Notes: generated by a model not told the origin, from the letters alone. A stretch of 64,000 bases of DNA from Ardenticatenaceae bacterium (GCA_020634435.1 JACKBS010000007.1:655591-719590), one strand, 5' to 3'. Shown: positions 33,069 to 42,232, counted from the first letter of the stretch. Numbers and translations are program-made.

Positions 33069-34175
33069 ATGGCACGTCGAGCAGTCTTTCCCTTCACAGC
33101 AATCGTCGGACAGGAACGTATGAAACGCGCGTTGATCCTCAACGCCGTTAGCCCCCAAATTGGTGGCGTCCTCATCCGGGGCGAACGCGGTACCGCAAAA
33201 TCCACCGCCTCCCGCGCCCTGGCCGCCCTCCTGCCGGACATCGAAACCGTTGCCGACTGCCGCTTTGGCTGCGACCCCAACCGCCCCAGCCAATGGTGCG
33301 ATGAGTGCCGCGTGCGCCACGCCGACGGCCTGCTAGAAGTCACCACGCGCCGCACCCCCTTCGTCGATCTGCCCGTCAGCGCCACCGAAGACCGCGTCGT
33401 CGGTACCCTGGACATCGAAAAAGCGATCCAGAAAGGCGAAAAACATTTTGAATCCGGCGTGTTGGCCGCCGCCAATCGCGGCTTGCTCTACGTGGATGAA
33501 GTAAACCTGCTGGACGACCACGTCGTGGACCTGCTGCTGGATTCGGCCGCGATGGGCGTCAACGTCGTCGAGCGTGAAGGCATCAGCTTCACCCACCCCG
33601 CCAAATTTATCCTCGTCGGCACGATGAACCCGGAAGAAGGCGACCTGCGCCCGCAGCTGTTGGACCGCTTTGCCTTCTCCGTGCAAATCTCCGGCCTGAC
33701 CAACGCCCACCAGCGCGTGTCCATCATGGAACGCCGCCTCAGCTTTGAAGTCAATCCCGATGCCTTCCGCGACGAGTGGGACGAATCGGAAAAGCAGCTC
33801 GCTGACCAAATTTGCGTGGCCCGTGAAATGGTAGACCGGGTGAAATATTCTCGCCGCGATCTGCACTCCATCGCCGGATTAACCAGCGCCATGAACGTGG
33901 ACGGCCACCGTGCCGACCTGGTCATCCTGCGCGGCGCCCAGGCCCATGCGGCCTTCCAGGGGCGCGACCGCATCACGGATGAAGATATCATCCTGGCCGC
34001 CGAACTGGCTCTACCGCACCGCATTAAGGGACGGCCGTTCCAAGACACTGCCATCTCTGCCGCCGATCTCGAAGAACGGCTCGAAGACGTGCAGGCCGAA
34101 ATGGGCATGGGCGACCCCACCGACGACCCGATGGACGAGAACGTCGATCAGGAAAACGTAAAAAAAAAGCCCTAG
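33069..34175 (+). CDS. Mg/Co-chelatase-type AAA+ ATPase (ChlI/BchI-like)
   Basis: 368 residues, ATG after TTCGGAGA. AAA+ motor of metal-chelatase complexes: FTAIVGQERMKRALILNAV, Walker A GERGTAKST, LLYVDEVNLLDDHVVDLLLD (Walker B and helix insert), VGTMNPEEGDLRPQLLDRF (sensor 1 and Arg finger). A Cys-containing insert (DCRFGCDPNRPSQWCDEC) follows the P-loop region. The acidic tail runs to VKKKP and stops just after an A-AAA-AAG heptamer, where a -1 shift would continue into the VWA ORF. No other chlorophyll gene is nearby, so the metal may be Co, or the pair may be a chaperone-like MoxR/VWA system. Confidence 0.9.
   Translation: MARRAVFPFTAIVGQERMKRALILNAVSPQIGGVLIRGERGTAKSTASRALAALLPDIETVADCRFGCDPNRPSQWCDECRVRHADGLLEVTTRRTPFVDLPVSATEDRVVGTLDIEKAIQKGEKHFESGVLAAANRGLLYVDEVNLLDDHVVDLLLDSAAMGVNVVEREGISFTHPAKFILVGTMNPEEGDLRPQLLDRFAFSVQISGLTNAHQRVSIMERRLSFEVNPDAFRDEWDESEKQLADQICVAREMVDRVKYSRRDLHSIAGLTSAMNVDGHRADLVILRGAQAHAAFQGRDRITDEDIILAAELALPHRIKGRPFQDTAISAADLEERLEDVQAEMGMGDPTDDPMDENVDQENVKKKP
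34163..34169 (+). promoter_or_regulatory. Programmed -1 frameshift site (A AAA AAG)
   Basis: In the reading frame of the ATPase gene the bases read A-AAA-AAG, the classic bacterial slippery heptamer, inside a run of nine A followed by G (34160-34169). An AGGA lies nine to ten bases upstream (34150-34153), suiting a Shine-Dalgarno-type stimulator. The zero-frame stop is two codons on. A GC-rich stem (GGGGCCG.. with CGGTCCCC) starts about 27 bases downstream. After the shift, translation enters the VWA frame without interruption. Confidence 0.7.
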
Positions 34176-35125
34176 ATTCGGATGAAAGCAGTGACGGGGC
34201 CGAGACCAGCCAGCAGGCAGAGGCCGGTCCCCAAACGGTGCCCCAATCCGCCCAAGACGGGCAATGGTGGGAAGGCGGCCAAAAAATCCAGTCAAAGCAG
34301 GAGTTCACGGCTCGCCGCCTGGACACCCAGTTAGACCGCCTCACCCGCAAATCCGCCGGACGCCGCTCCCAAACCAAGACCGAACGCAAACGCGGCCGTT
34401 ACATTCAGGCCCGCGTGCCCAAAGGCAAAGTCACCGACCTCGCCTTCGACGCTACTTTCCGCGCCGCCGCCCCCTACCAACGCGAACGCGACACCTCAGA
34501 ACTGGCCCTGGCCCTCAAAAAGAGCGATCTGCGTGAAAAAGTGCGCGTGCGCCGTGCCGCCAATCTCATCCTTTTTGCCGTGGATGCCAGCTGGAGCATG
34601 GCCGTCGCCGAGCGTATGGAAGCGACTAAAGGCGCGATCATGTCCCTGCTCACCGACGCCTACCAGCGCCGCGACCGCGTGGGGCTGATCGTCTTCAATA
34701 AAAACGACTCTAACCTGGTGCTGCCGCCCACCAATTCCGTGCAGCTTGCCAAAAAGGCGCTGGCCGACATCGCCGTGGGTGGCAAAACACCGCTCTCTGC
34801 CGGATTGATGATGTCCTACGACGTGTTCCGCCAGGAAGCCCACACCCACCCAGACGTGATGCCGATGCTGATTTTGCTCACCGACGGCGCGGGCAACGTG
34901 AGCCTGAGCGACATGCCGCCCCAGGTCGAAGCCCACCGCATTGCCGAACTCATCAAGGAAATGGGCGTCCGCTCGGTGGTGATTAACATGGAGCACGCCG
35001 CCTTCGACCAGGGGCTGGCCAAGCTGCTGGCCGAAAAGCTGGACGCTCCCTGCCACACCCTGGAAGACCTGCGCGCCGACACGCTGTACCAAACCGTTTT
35101 GGGCGAATTAGACAACAAAAAATAA
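34169..35125 (+). CDS. VWA-domain chelatase subunit (ChlD/BchD C-terminal-like), -1 frame
   Basis: About 318 codons in the -1 frame relative to the ATPase, open from the slippery site: ALDSDESSDGAETSQQ.. acidic/Gln linker, then basic RRSQTKTERKRGRYIQ, and a VWA domain with MIDAS DxSxS in FAVDASWSMAVAERM, a Thr in GGKTPLSAGL and LLTDGAGNV. No ATG or ribosome site opens this ORF; the first possible start is a GTG at 34238 without one. It is therefore most simply produced as a ChlI-ChlD fusion by frameshifting. As such it would be the D-type subunit that recruits the ATPase ring to the metal-inserting partner. No large (CobN/ChlH) subunit is in the window. Confidence 0.85.
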   Translation, partial: ALDSDESSDGAETSQQAEAGPQTVPQSAQDGQWWEGGQKIQSKQEFTARRLDTQLDRLTRKSAGRRSQTKTERKRGRYIQARVPKGKVTDLAFDATFRAAAPYQRERDTSELALALKKSDLREKVRVRRAANLILFAVDASWSMAVAERMEATKGAIMSLLTDAYQRRDRVGLIVFNKNDSNLVLPPTNSVQLAKKALADIAVGGKTPLSAGLMMSYDVFRQEAHTHPDVMPMLILLTDGAGNVSLSDMPPQVEAHRIAELIKEMGVRSVVINMEHAAFDQGLAKLLAEKLDAPCHTLEDLRADTLYQTVLGELDNKK

Positions 35126-35143
35126 ATCACGAAGTGAGAGGTT

Positions 35144-35207
35144 AGGTGCGACGCACCTATTTTGGTAGGAAGAACAGCAAGACTGACTGTGAAAGTGCGT
35201 CGCACCT
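35144..35207. repeat. Dispersed hairpin repeat, copy 2
   Basis: AGGTGCGACGCACCT at the left and AGTGCGTCGCACCT at 35194-35207, separated by 35 bases, in the gap after the chelatase genes. Same arms as at 27062 but a longer loop. Confidence 0.65.
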
Positions 35208-35252
35208 CTGAAATCTGTCCAATTCGTATTTTGTTCCGAAGGAAATCCACCT

Positions 35253-36059
35253 ATGTGTTCTGCCTACGTTCACGGCTATGATGTACGCGAAAATATACGC
35301 TTGCAGGATCAGGCTTCAACTCTGGTTGAACTGCTTCACGCCGACACCGCTTATCCGGCAGGCAGCCGCGTCTTAGAAGCAGGCTGCGGCGTCGGTGCCC
35401 AAACCATCACCCTGGCCCAAAACAGCCCAGATGCACACATAACGTCCATTGATATCTCCGCACAATCGGTGGCTGAAGCCCAGCGAAAAATCGAGGCGGC
35501 AGGCTTTACCAACGTCACTTTCCAGCAGGGTGACATCTTCAACCTGACGTTTCATTCAGAAAGTTTTGACCACATTTTTGTCTGTTTTGTGCTGGAACAC
35601 CTGGCAAATCCAGAGCAGGCGCTGACGGCACTGCAAACCGTCCTCAAGCCGGGCGGCACGATGACGGTAATTGAAGGCGACCACGGCTCAACCTACTTTT
35701 ACCCGGACAGCCAAGCGGCACACCAGGCTATTCAATGCCAGGTAGAATTGCAGAAGCGAGCCGGTGGGAATGCCAATGTGGGGCGAATGCTCTACCCACT
35801 GTTAACAGCGGCCGGTTTCCAGCAAGTGTCCGTTTCCCCCCGCATGGTGTACGTAGACAGCAGCAAGCCGCATCTGGTGGAAGGGTTTACCAAAAACACG
35901 TTCACTGCCATGATCGAAGGCGTGCGGGACTCAGCCATCACCGCAGGTCTGATCGATGCACAGCTTTTTGACGAGGGGATTCGCGACCTGTACCGTACGG
36001 CCGAATCCGATGGCGTGTTCTGCTATACCTTTTTCAAGGGAACGGCCGTAAAACCATAA
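35253..36059 (+). CDS. SAM-dependent methyltransferase
   Basis: 268 residues. Class I fold: motif I VLEAGCGVGAQT (residues 40-51), acidic IDIS at strand beta2, QQGDIFNL, the post-I FDHIFVCFVLEHL and LKPGGTMTVIEGDHG. The C-terminal half is unusual in length and probably forms a substrate lid. Similar to UbiE/arsenite-type methyltransferases in the core, but without the Cys residues expected for arsenite. Substrate unknown. Single gene. Confidence 0.85.
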   Translation: MCSAYVHGYDVRENIRLQDQASTLVELLHADTAYPAGSRVLEAGCGVGAQTITLAQNSPDAHITSIDISAQSVAEAQRKIEAAGFTNVTFQQGDIFNLTFHSESFDHIFVCFVLEHLANPEQALTALQTVLKPGGTMTVIEGDHGSTYFYPDSQAAHQAIQCQVELQKRAGGNANVGRMLYPLLTAAGFQQVSVSPRMVYVDSSKPHLVEGFTKNTFTAMIEGVRDSAITAGLIDAQLFDEGIRDLYRTAESDGVFCYTFFKGTAVKP

Positions 36060-36149
36060 TTCATCACGCTGCAACCGCCAGGCAACTGTTTTGCGGTATA
36101 ACTCAACAACCTTACCTGAAGCAACCCACAAAAGGAGAATTTACCTTCC

Positions 36150-37196
36150 ATGTCCACGGTACCGACTCTACCCGGCATTCAGTCCCAAATGGTGCAAACC
36201 AATCGCCTAAACGTTCATGTCCTCTCTTGCGGCCCCGCCGACGGCACTCCAGTTGTTTTTGTTCACGGCAACGCCTCTTCCGCTACGTTCTGGGAAGAAA
36301 CCATGCTTGCCCTGCCCGACGGCTTTCGCGGCATTGCCGTTGATCTACGTGGCTACGGCGACACCGAACCGCTGCCCATCAGCGGCCCCACGGGCATGGC
36401 CGATTTTGCCGCCGACGTGCGCTCCGTTGTTGAAACGATGGGGCTGGGCAAGCACCACATCATCGGGCACAGCATGGGTGGTGGCGTTGTGATGCTATAT
36501 GCTATCAACCACGCCGCCGATTTGCTTTCCATCACCCTGACCGACCCGGTTTCCCCTTACGGCTACGGCGGCTCCAAAGGGGCCGATGGCGCGATGACTT
36601 TCGACGACGGCGCACCCAGCGGCATCAATCCTGAATTTGTGCAGCTGCTGGCCAGCGGCGAAAGCGGTTTAGAAAATCCAATGTCGCCCCGCAATGTTCT
36701 GCGCGGCTTTTACGTCAAGCCCCCCTTCATTTCTGCGCGGGAAGATGATTTGGTCAGCTCCATGCTCACCACCAAAGTTGGCGACGATCATTATCCTGGC
36801 AATGCAGTACCTTCCGCCAACTGGCCCGGCGCAGCCCCCGGTGATAAGGGCGTTTTGCCCGCCTTCAACCGCAAATATTTCGATGCCAGCGGATTGGCGC
36901 ACATCGACCCCAAACCACCTATCCTCTGGGTGCGCGGCGCAGACGATTTGATTGTGTCTGACTATGCGATGTTTGATCTGGCGGCGCTGGGTCACATGGG
37001 TGCCGTTCCTGGCTGGCCGGGCGATGAGGTGTGCCCACCCCAACCGATGCTGGCACAAACTCGGGCTGTGCTAGACAGCTACGCCGCTAACGGCGGCAGC
37101 TATCGTGAAGAGGTCATCGAAGACGCGGGGCACTCCCCGTACCTGGAAAAACCCGAAGCATTTAATGCTATTTTCCACGCTCAACTACTCAGTTAA
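36150..37196 (+). CDS. Alpha/beta hydrolase
   Basis: 348 residues, ATG preceded by AAAGGAG. Oxyanion-hole HGNASSATFW, nucleophile GHSMGGG (Ser108), and catalytic His in DAGHSPYLEKPE (about residue 328). The acid is probably in LWVRGADDLIVSD. It has a large cap of about 110 residues with a LRGFYVKPPFIS motif. Cytosolic esterase- or haloalkane-dehalogenase-like family; substrate unknown. Convergent with the CSLREA-protein gene. Confidence 0.88.
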   Translation: MSTVPTLPGIQSQMVQTNRLNVHVLSCGPADGTPVVFVHGNASSATFWEETMLALPDGFRGIAVDLRGYGDTEPLPISGPTGMADFAADVRSVVETMGLGKHHIIGHSMGGGVVMLYAINHAADLLSITLTDPVSPYGYGGSKGADGAMTFDDGAPSGINPEFVQLLASGESGLENPMSPRNVLRGFYVKPPFISAREDDLVSSMLTTKVGDDHYPGNAVPSANWPGAAPGDKGVLPAFNRKYFDASGLAHIDPKPPILWVRGADDLIVSDYAMFDLAALGHMGAVPGWPGDEVCPPQPMLAQTRAVLDSYAANGGSYREEVIEDAGHSPYLEKPEAFNAIFHAQLLS

Positions 37197-37207
37197 GCTC
37201 GCTTTTA

Positions 37208-37238
37208 GATAGGGCCAATCTTGAAGATTGGCCCTATC
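37208..37238. terminator. Bidirectional terminator
   Basis: GATAGGGCCAATCTT / AAGATTGGCCCTATC, 15-bp arms with nearly no loop, centred between convergent genes ending at 37196 and 37247. Confidence 0.75.
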
Positions 37239-37246
37239 TGATTCAA

Positions 37247-40200
37247 TTATCGCACCACAAAAGGCAGATAAAGTACGTAAGCGTACACTTCAAACGTAAC
37301 TGGATTAGACGTTCCCCCACCCGGCCCCGAATTTACCACCGTGAGCGCGCCGCTGTTAGCAAAAGCCACGTCGTAGGCGGTAAGTGTTACCTGAAGTTGG
37401 GTTGAACTAATGAACGTGGTGGGACGGCCGTTTCCCTGCCAGTATGCCTGCGCCCCCAATACAAAGTTTTTACCCGTAATGGTCACCACAACTGGCTGAC
37501 TGCCAGCCCCACCCGCGCCAATAGACTCTGGTGATATTTTAGTAAGCGTCGGCACCGGATTTTCACCTGGCGCGGCCACCGTGAAGGAAACCAGGTTGGA
37601 GCTGCCCCCACCCGGTGCGGGATTGATGACGGCGATAACGGCCGTTCCCGGCAGCAGCAAATCAGTGGCCGTCACCGTAATCCGCACCTCGCCGCTGTTA
37701 ATGAAGCTGGTCGCCCGGTTAACGCCATTCCACTGCACCGTTGATCCTTGCATGAAGTTTGAGCCATTGATGGCCAGTGTAAAAGCCGGGCCACCCGCGT
37801 CAGCTCCTTGCGGGCTCAGATAGTCAATCGACGGCTTGGGATTTTGGTTGGCCGCTTGCACGACAAACGGCAGGCTGTTGTTCGATACCCCACCACCAGG
37901 CGTTGGGTTAAACACCGTGATCGTTCGTGTTCCCGCCGTAGCCAGGTCAGCGACGGTTAGCGTTGCTTCCAATTGGTTAGCTGAAACAAAGTTGGTAGTC
38001 CGGGCCGCACCATTGACGCGCACGACGGACCCCGGCACAAACGATTCGCCATTTACCACCAGGGTGGCAGCCGCTGATCCAACTGGCAATGAGGCTGGCT
38101 GCAAACTGTCCAGCGTCGCCACGGGATTAGCCGTGTGCAGCAGTACAATCGCATCGTCCAGATAGGCAGCCGTGTAGATGCTTGAGCCATCAGGGCTGAC
38201 CGCGACGCTGATAGCCCCGTTGAGCGCGGGCAATCCGGTGCCCGAATTGCGGAAGATGGTCTGGTAAGGTGACAGGATTCCGCTGGCCTCGTCCCGACTG
38301 AGCACCGTCAGCGCCTGATCGGTGTAGGCGACGGCGTAGAGATAACGGCCGTCTGGACTTATCTCCAGGCCGCGCACGCTGTTGAAGCCATCGACGCCAT
38401 TGACCCCATCGCGCAGCACGCCACCCCAGTTGAGGGTGCCATCGCTGTTACGCGTGAAACGAGCCACGGTGTTGTCGTGCAGATTGGCGGTGTAGACGTT
38501 ACGGCCGTCCTGACTCACCACCACGTCAAACGCCCCAGCCAACCCATCCAAAAAGAAGCAAAACGGGCTGCATGAGCCAAGAAGCTGGCCCTCAAAGCGC
38601 GTCTGCAAAAGGGTAAGCGATCCGGTTTGGGCATTGCGCTGGTAAGTGGCGATACGGCCGTTGCTGGCGCTGGTAAAGCTGGTGACGTAAAGATTCGCTC
38701 CATCTGGGCTGACGGTTAACTTTTGCGCTCCGTCCAGATTGGTGGCATCGGTCAGCGTTTCTTCGTAGCCTACAAAACCGTCGCTGTCACGGTAGAAAAT
38801 CACCACCGAATCGCCAGCGGTGGCCGACACGTAGATAAAACGGCCGTCTGGACTCACCACCACACTTTCCGGGCCATCCAGGCCCGTAACAAAGCCGCCT
38901 TCGCCATTGGTCCAGGTATCCGCCAGCGTCAGCCAGCCGTTGCTGCTGTTGCGATTGTAGATGAAGAGATTATCCGACGAGCTGCCGACCACGTACACCT
39001 GCTGCCCATCTGGGCTAATGGCAATGCCGCGCGGACTGGTGAGCTGCACGTGACTGTAGCTCACGGCCTGGGTCAGCGCACCTGTAGCGGCATCGCGATT
39101 GAACACGGCAATCCGGCCGGAAAGCAGGCTGGTAGCGTACACATGACGGCCGTCTGGGCTTACCACCACATCATACGCACCATCCAGATTACTGATGCCG
39201 TTTTGCCCGTTGATGTAGCTGGTGCCCGGCAGGTACAGGTGCGGCGATGGCGGCGGCGTGCCATCACAGACCAAATTGTAGGTCACAGTTGATTTGAGTG
39301 GATCTTTTGTGTGCAGGGTGATAACGGCCGTTCGCAACCCTTCATCCGCTGGCGTACAGGTGATTAGCAAAACTACTGGCGCTTCGCCATCATTTATGAC
39401 CGTGTCAAATGCGTTGAAGGAAAAGTCGGCCGCGTTAGGGCCAGAAATGTCGATGGGGCCCAGGTTGAGTGTCGCGTTGCCCGTTTCCAAAAAGGTCAGG
39501 TCCAGCGATGCCGACTGCCCTACTTCCACGCCGCCAAAATCCAGCGGCCCCGGCGCAGCGGGATTGGAGCTAAACCCAGGCACCGGCAGCGCCTGCACAT
39601 TGCACAGCAGGTTGTAAGTCACAGACGGATGTGCCGGATCATTCGTGTTGAGGGTAAGTGTAGCCGTGTGGCTGCCCACCACGTTGGCATTGCAGCGCAG
39701 CGTCACATCCTGGCTGCCGCTGGCAATGTTTAGCGGAAACGCCGCCAATACTGAAAATTCACCTGGATTTGCGCCGCCAATCGCCGGATTGCTAACGGTC
39801 AGTGTCGTGTTGCCCGTCTCAAAAATGGTGAAGGTGGTGGTGATCGTGGCACCCACGCTGGTGTTGCCCAGGTTGATGGGGCCGGGTTGTATCGGTGTGG
39901 AACCATAACCAGCCACGGCCGGATCAGCCTCAAAAGAGCCAATGTCACAGGTAGCTCCCTTAGGTCGCGGATCGCCCCGCTGATCCTCACCCCCGACTGG
40001 TTCATCAGCACAACTTGTGTTGCTGCCCGCATCACGGGCCGGACTACCAACCCCCAGCGACAGGGTGAGCAAGGAGGCAATCGCCCCGCCATTAAACGAA
40101 GGCGGGGCCAGCAGGGGATCGGCACTGGTAATGGTTGGTCCACAGGTCGTGCCTGGATATTGCAGATTATTGCCTAAATCAAGTAAATTTTCGGCGGCGC

Positions 40201-41551
40201 AACTGCCGCCGCTGCCGGTAGCCCCTTCTTCGATTATGGTGTTCACCACGCCTACACGGTGCTGGTGATTGTTGTCATCATTAAAGTTGTAGATGGCTCC
40301 ACCGGAATTGGCGATATTGCCGGAAATGGTCACATTCATGAGTTCGGTGATGGTATCACGCGGATCGTCGTTGCTGTACAGCGCGCCGCCGAAACCATCA
40401 TCGGCCACGTTGGCAAAGAAGGAGCTGTTGGCCACGGTAATGGTGCTGCCCAGGTTGAAGAGCGCCCCGCCGTTGCCCGGTGTATTACTAATGTCGCGTG
40501 CGGCAATATTGGCATTGAACGCGGTTTTAGACAGATGGAGATTGGCTGTGTAGGCATAAATCGCCCCGCCACGGCCGTTTTTCACCCCGCCCGAAATATT
40601 GCCATTAAACGACGAGTTGGTCACGTTCACCGGAATATCGCCGGTGAGAAAGAGCGCCCCGCCCTGGCCACCCGGCGTCAGGTTGCCATTAAACGCGGTG
40701 CGCTCGATATTCACGCTGTTGTCTTCATAGCTGTTGTCGATGAAGATCGCCCCGCCGCCGTGCCCGGTTTGCGAACCCTGGGCAATGTTGCCGGAGAAAA
40801 TACTGTCGGTGATGTTCATCGGCGAGGTGGTGATGAGGGCGATGGCGCCACCTTTTTGCTCGGCAATGTTGCCCGCAAAGTTGGTCCCAGCAATGTTGAG
40901 CGACTCTTTCGCGCCACCCTGAAAGTAAATCGCCCCACCCGATTGCGCCGCCTTGTTACCGGCAAAATTGCTGCCCAATATATTCAGCTCGGCGCTGGTC
41001 AAAATTGCACCGCCGCGCACGGTGGACTCGTTGCCAATGAAAGAAGTACCAATGGCATTGATTTTGCCATCGCCGTTGCCCTGAATGGCCCCGGCAAAAC
41101 CGCTTTTGCCATTTTGCATGGTCAGGTTCATCACCGTGAAACGGCCGCTGCTCGACACATTAAAGAAGTTGGTGGTATGGTTGCCATCCAGGATGATCGG
41201 GCCAGAGATGGTGATCTCCGAATTGATGTACATCGGCTCGACAAAGGTGATGGCCCCGGAAACGCTGAAGGTGATCGTATCCGCGCCGTTCCCAGCGGGG
41301 CAATCGGCCCCGTTGTTGGGGCTGACGGGGGCATTGTTGTTGGCCGCTTCCACTGCTTCACGCAGCGAGCAGAGGCCGTCATCAATGGTTGGACTATCAA
41401 TGGGTTTGTCGGTGAGGGTGTTTACCGTGAGAGAACCAGCCTGGACTGGCTGGTCGCTGAACAAAAAGAGGATGGTTAAGACGAGAACGGCCGTTCTCGC
41501 TCCCCATTTCCCCACAAAAGGCACAACAGCACGAACGTGTTGCCAATACAT
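37247..41551 (-). CDS. Giant CSLREA-domain surface protein with beta-helix, propeller and IPT-like repeats
   Basis: 1434 residues. Signal peptide in residues 1-38, then the CSLREA-type start (LTVNTLTDKPIDSPTIDDGLCSLREAVEAAN). Next come a right-handed beta-helix to about residue 450 with repeats such as FAGNIAEQKGGAIALI and SGNIANSGGAIYNF, and two Ig-like choice-of-anchor-D repeats at about 545-750. A six- or seven-bladed propeller follows at about 760-1110 (VVSPDGRHVYATS, VVSPDGRFIYVSA, EISPDGRYLYAVA), and three IPT-like repeats close it (about 1115-1430: GSNFMQGSTVQWNG). Predicted extracellular, for adhesion or glycan binding; no sortase motif. Coding strand has AAGGGAGC before the ATG. Rich in ACGGCCGT. 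Confidence 0.88.
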   Translation of the reverse strand: MYWQHVRAVVPFVGKWGARTAVLVLTILFLFSDQPVQAGSLTVNTLTDKPIDSPTIDDGLCSLREAVEAANNNAPVSPNNGADCPAGNGADTITFSVSGAITFVEPMYINSEITISGPIILDGNHTTNFFNVSSSGRFTVMNLTMQNGKSGFAGAIQGNGDGKINAIGTSFIGNESTVRGGAILTSAELNILGSNFAGNKAAQSGGAIYFQGGAKESLNIAGTNFAGNIAEQKGGAIALITTSPMNITDSIFSGNIAQGSQTGHGGGAIFIDNSYEDNSVNIERTAFNGNLTPGGQGGALFLTGDIPVNVTNSSFNGNISGGVKNGRGGAIYAYTANLHLSKTAFNANIAARDISNTPGNGGALFNLGSTITVANSSFFANVADDGFGGALYSNDDPRDTITELMNVTISGNIANSGGAIYNFNDDNNHQHRVGVVNTIIEEGATGSGGSCAAENLLDLGNNLQYPGTTCGPTITSADPLLAPPSFNGGAIASLLTLSLGVGSPARDAGSNTSCADEPVGGEDQRGDPRPKGATCDIGSFEADPAVAGYGSTPIQPGPINLGNTSVGATITTTFTIFETGNTTLTVSNPAIGGANPGEFSVLAAFPLNIASGSQDVTLRCNANVVGSHTATLTLNTNDPAHPSVTYNLLCNVQALPVPGFSSNPAAPGPLDFGGVEVGQSASLDLTFLETGNATLNLGPIDISGPNAADFSFNAFDTVINDGEAPVVLLITCTPADEGLRTAVITLHTKDPLKSTVTYNLVCDGTPPPSPHLYLPGTSYINGQNGISNLDGAYDVVVSPDGRHVYATSLLSGRIAVFNRDAATGALTQAVSYSHVQLTSPRGIAISPDGQQVYVVGSSSDNLFIYNRNSSNGWLTLADTWTNGEGGFVTGLDGPESVVVSPDGRFIYVSATAGDSVVIFYRDSDGFVGYEETLTDATNLDGAQKLTVSPDGANLYVTSFTSASNGRIATYQRNAQTGSLTLLQTRFEGQLLGSCSPFCFFLDGLAGAFDVVVSQDGRNVYTANLHDNTVARFTRNSDGTLNWGGVLRDGVNGVDGFNSVRGLEISPDGRYLYAVAYTDQALTVLSRDEASGILSPYQTIFRNSGTGLPALNGAISVAVSPDGSSIYTAAYLDDAIVLLHTANPVATLDSLQPASLPVGSAAATLVVNGESFVPGSVVRVNGAARTTNFVSANQLEATLTVADLATAGTRTITVFNPTPGGGVSNNSLPFVVQAANQNPKPSIDYLSPQGADAGGPAFTLAINGSNFMQGSTVQWNGVNRATSFINSGEVRITVTATDLLLPGTAVIAVINPAPGGGSSNLVSFTVAAPGENPVPTLTKISPESIGAGGAGSQPVVVTITGKNFVLGAQAYWQGNGRPTTFISSTQLQVTLTAYDVAFANSGALTVVNSGPGGGTSNPVTFEVYAYVLYLPFVVR

Positions 41552-41570
41552 ACGGGTGCTCCCTTGTTGC

Positions 41571-41602
41571 GGTGCGACGCATTTTTAGAAGTGCGTCGCA
41601 CC
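41571..41602. repeat. Dispersed hairpin repeat, copy 3
   Basis: GGTGCGACGCA...TGCGTCGCACC, between two minus-strand genes. Third member of the family at 27062 and 35144. Confidence 0.7.
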
Positions 41603-41611
41603 TTATTCGAT

Positions 41612-42088
41612 TTAGTTGGTCGCCAGCGACATGATCAGCAGGAAATCGCCATCCCCGGCAACATCCTGAGCCACGCGGACCATCGTGAGGGTTTGTTTGC
41701 CACGCGACCAGAAGGTCGTTTGCATCATGTCATTGCTCTGATTGACCGAGCTCATCACATCGCCAGCAATGCTCCCGGCAATGCCGCCCAGGCCACTTTC
41801 CCAACCATCGTCGCCTAATTTGTCGTTGTAGAAGTTCTGCACATCATCCCAGCTGGCACCCGCTGGCAGCCGGTACGCCTTCTGCTCAATCTGACCGCCT
41901 ACGTTTACGCTGTCACGAATCTGGGCATCCTGCGCCATGTTGTCTACCAGGGTGTCGGCCACCGGGTCTACGCCCGGCTCCAAGGCAGTGGCATCGGGGT
42001 AAGCCGGAATGTCGCCAATGGCCACCATACCACCACCACAAGCTACGAGAAAAACGAGAACTACCAATAAAAACGCTAACTTTTTCAT
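41612..42088 (-). CDS. Hypothetical lipoprotein
   Basis: 158 residues. Signal peptide LAFLLVVLVFLVAC with lipobox Cys17, followed by Gly-rich GGGMVAIGDIPAYPDATAL. The middle portion reads LPAGASWDDVQNFYNDKLGDDGWESG, which resembles short surface-lipoprotein domains with a DUxxFYxxxLxxxGW pattern. The C-terminus is a beta hairpin. It was probably exported and anchored on the cell surface. It precedes the CSLREA gene in the same direction. Family not recognised. Confidence 0.65.
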   Translation of the reverse strand: MKKLAFLLVVLVFLVACGGGMVAIGDIPAYPDATALEPGVDPVADTLVDNMAQDAQIRDSVNVGGQIEQKAYRLPAGASWDDVQNFYNDKLGDDGWESGLGGIAGSIAGDVMSSVNQSNDMMQTTFWSRGKQTLTMVRVAQDVAGDGDFLLIMSLATN

Positions 42089-42189
42089 TTTTTTACTCCT
42101 GTTGTTGATTAAAGGTTGTTAAGAGCTGTGTTGAGGGACAGTGTAGGGGAGGCGCAGGAGTGAGTCAGTGTCAGGAAGTGTTACCATTT

Positions 42190-42232
42190 TTGACACATTT
42201 CCGGGCGGCAACTGCTATAATGCGGGGCAATG
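42190..42232 (+). promoter_or_regulatory. Promoter of the STAND regulator, leaderless
   Basis: TATAAT (42216-42221) ends eight bases before the ATG at 42230. TTGACA at 42190-42195 has a 20-base spacer, longer than optimal. The start of transcription would fall at or next to the start codon. Confidence 0.5.

Noticed and set aside
33069..35125. Chlorophyll biosynthesis locus
   Set aside because: ChlI/ChlD-type proteins alone do not show photosynthesis. No chlH, bch or other pigment genes are present, and cobalt chelatase or MoxR/VWA roles are equally likely.
34238..35125. VWA protein started independently at GTG 34238
   Set aside because: There is no ribosome site before it, and the frame is open upstream to the slippery heptamer, so frameshift read-through is simpler.
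40259..41479. 406-codon plus-strand frame opposite the CSLREA gene
   Set aside because: Antisense shadow of a repetitive beta-helix gene. It has repetitive, low-complexity composition and no signal for translation.
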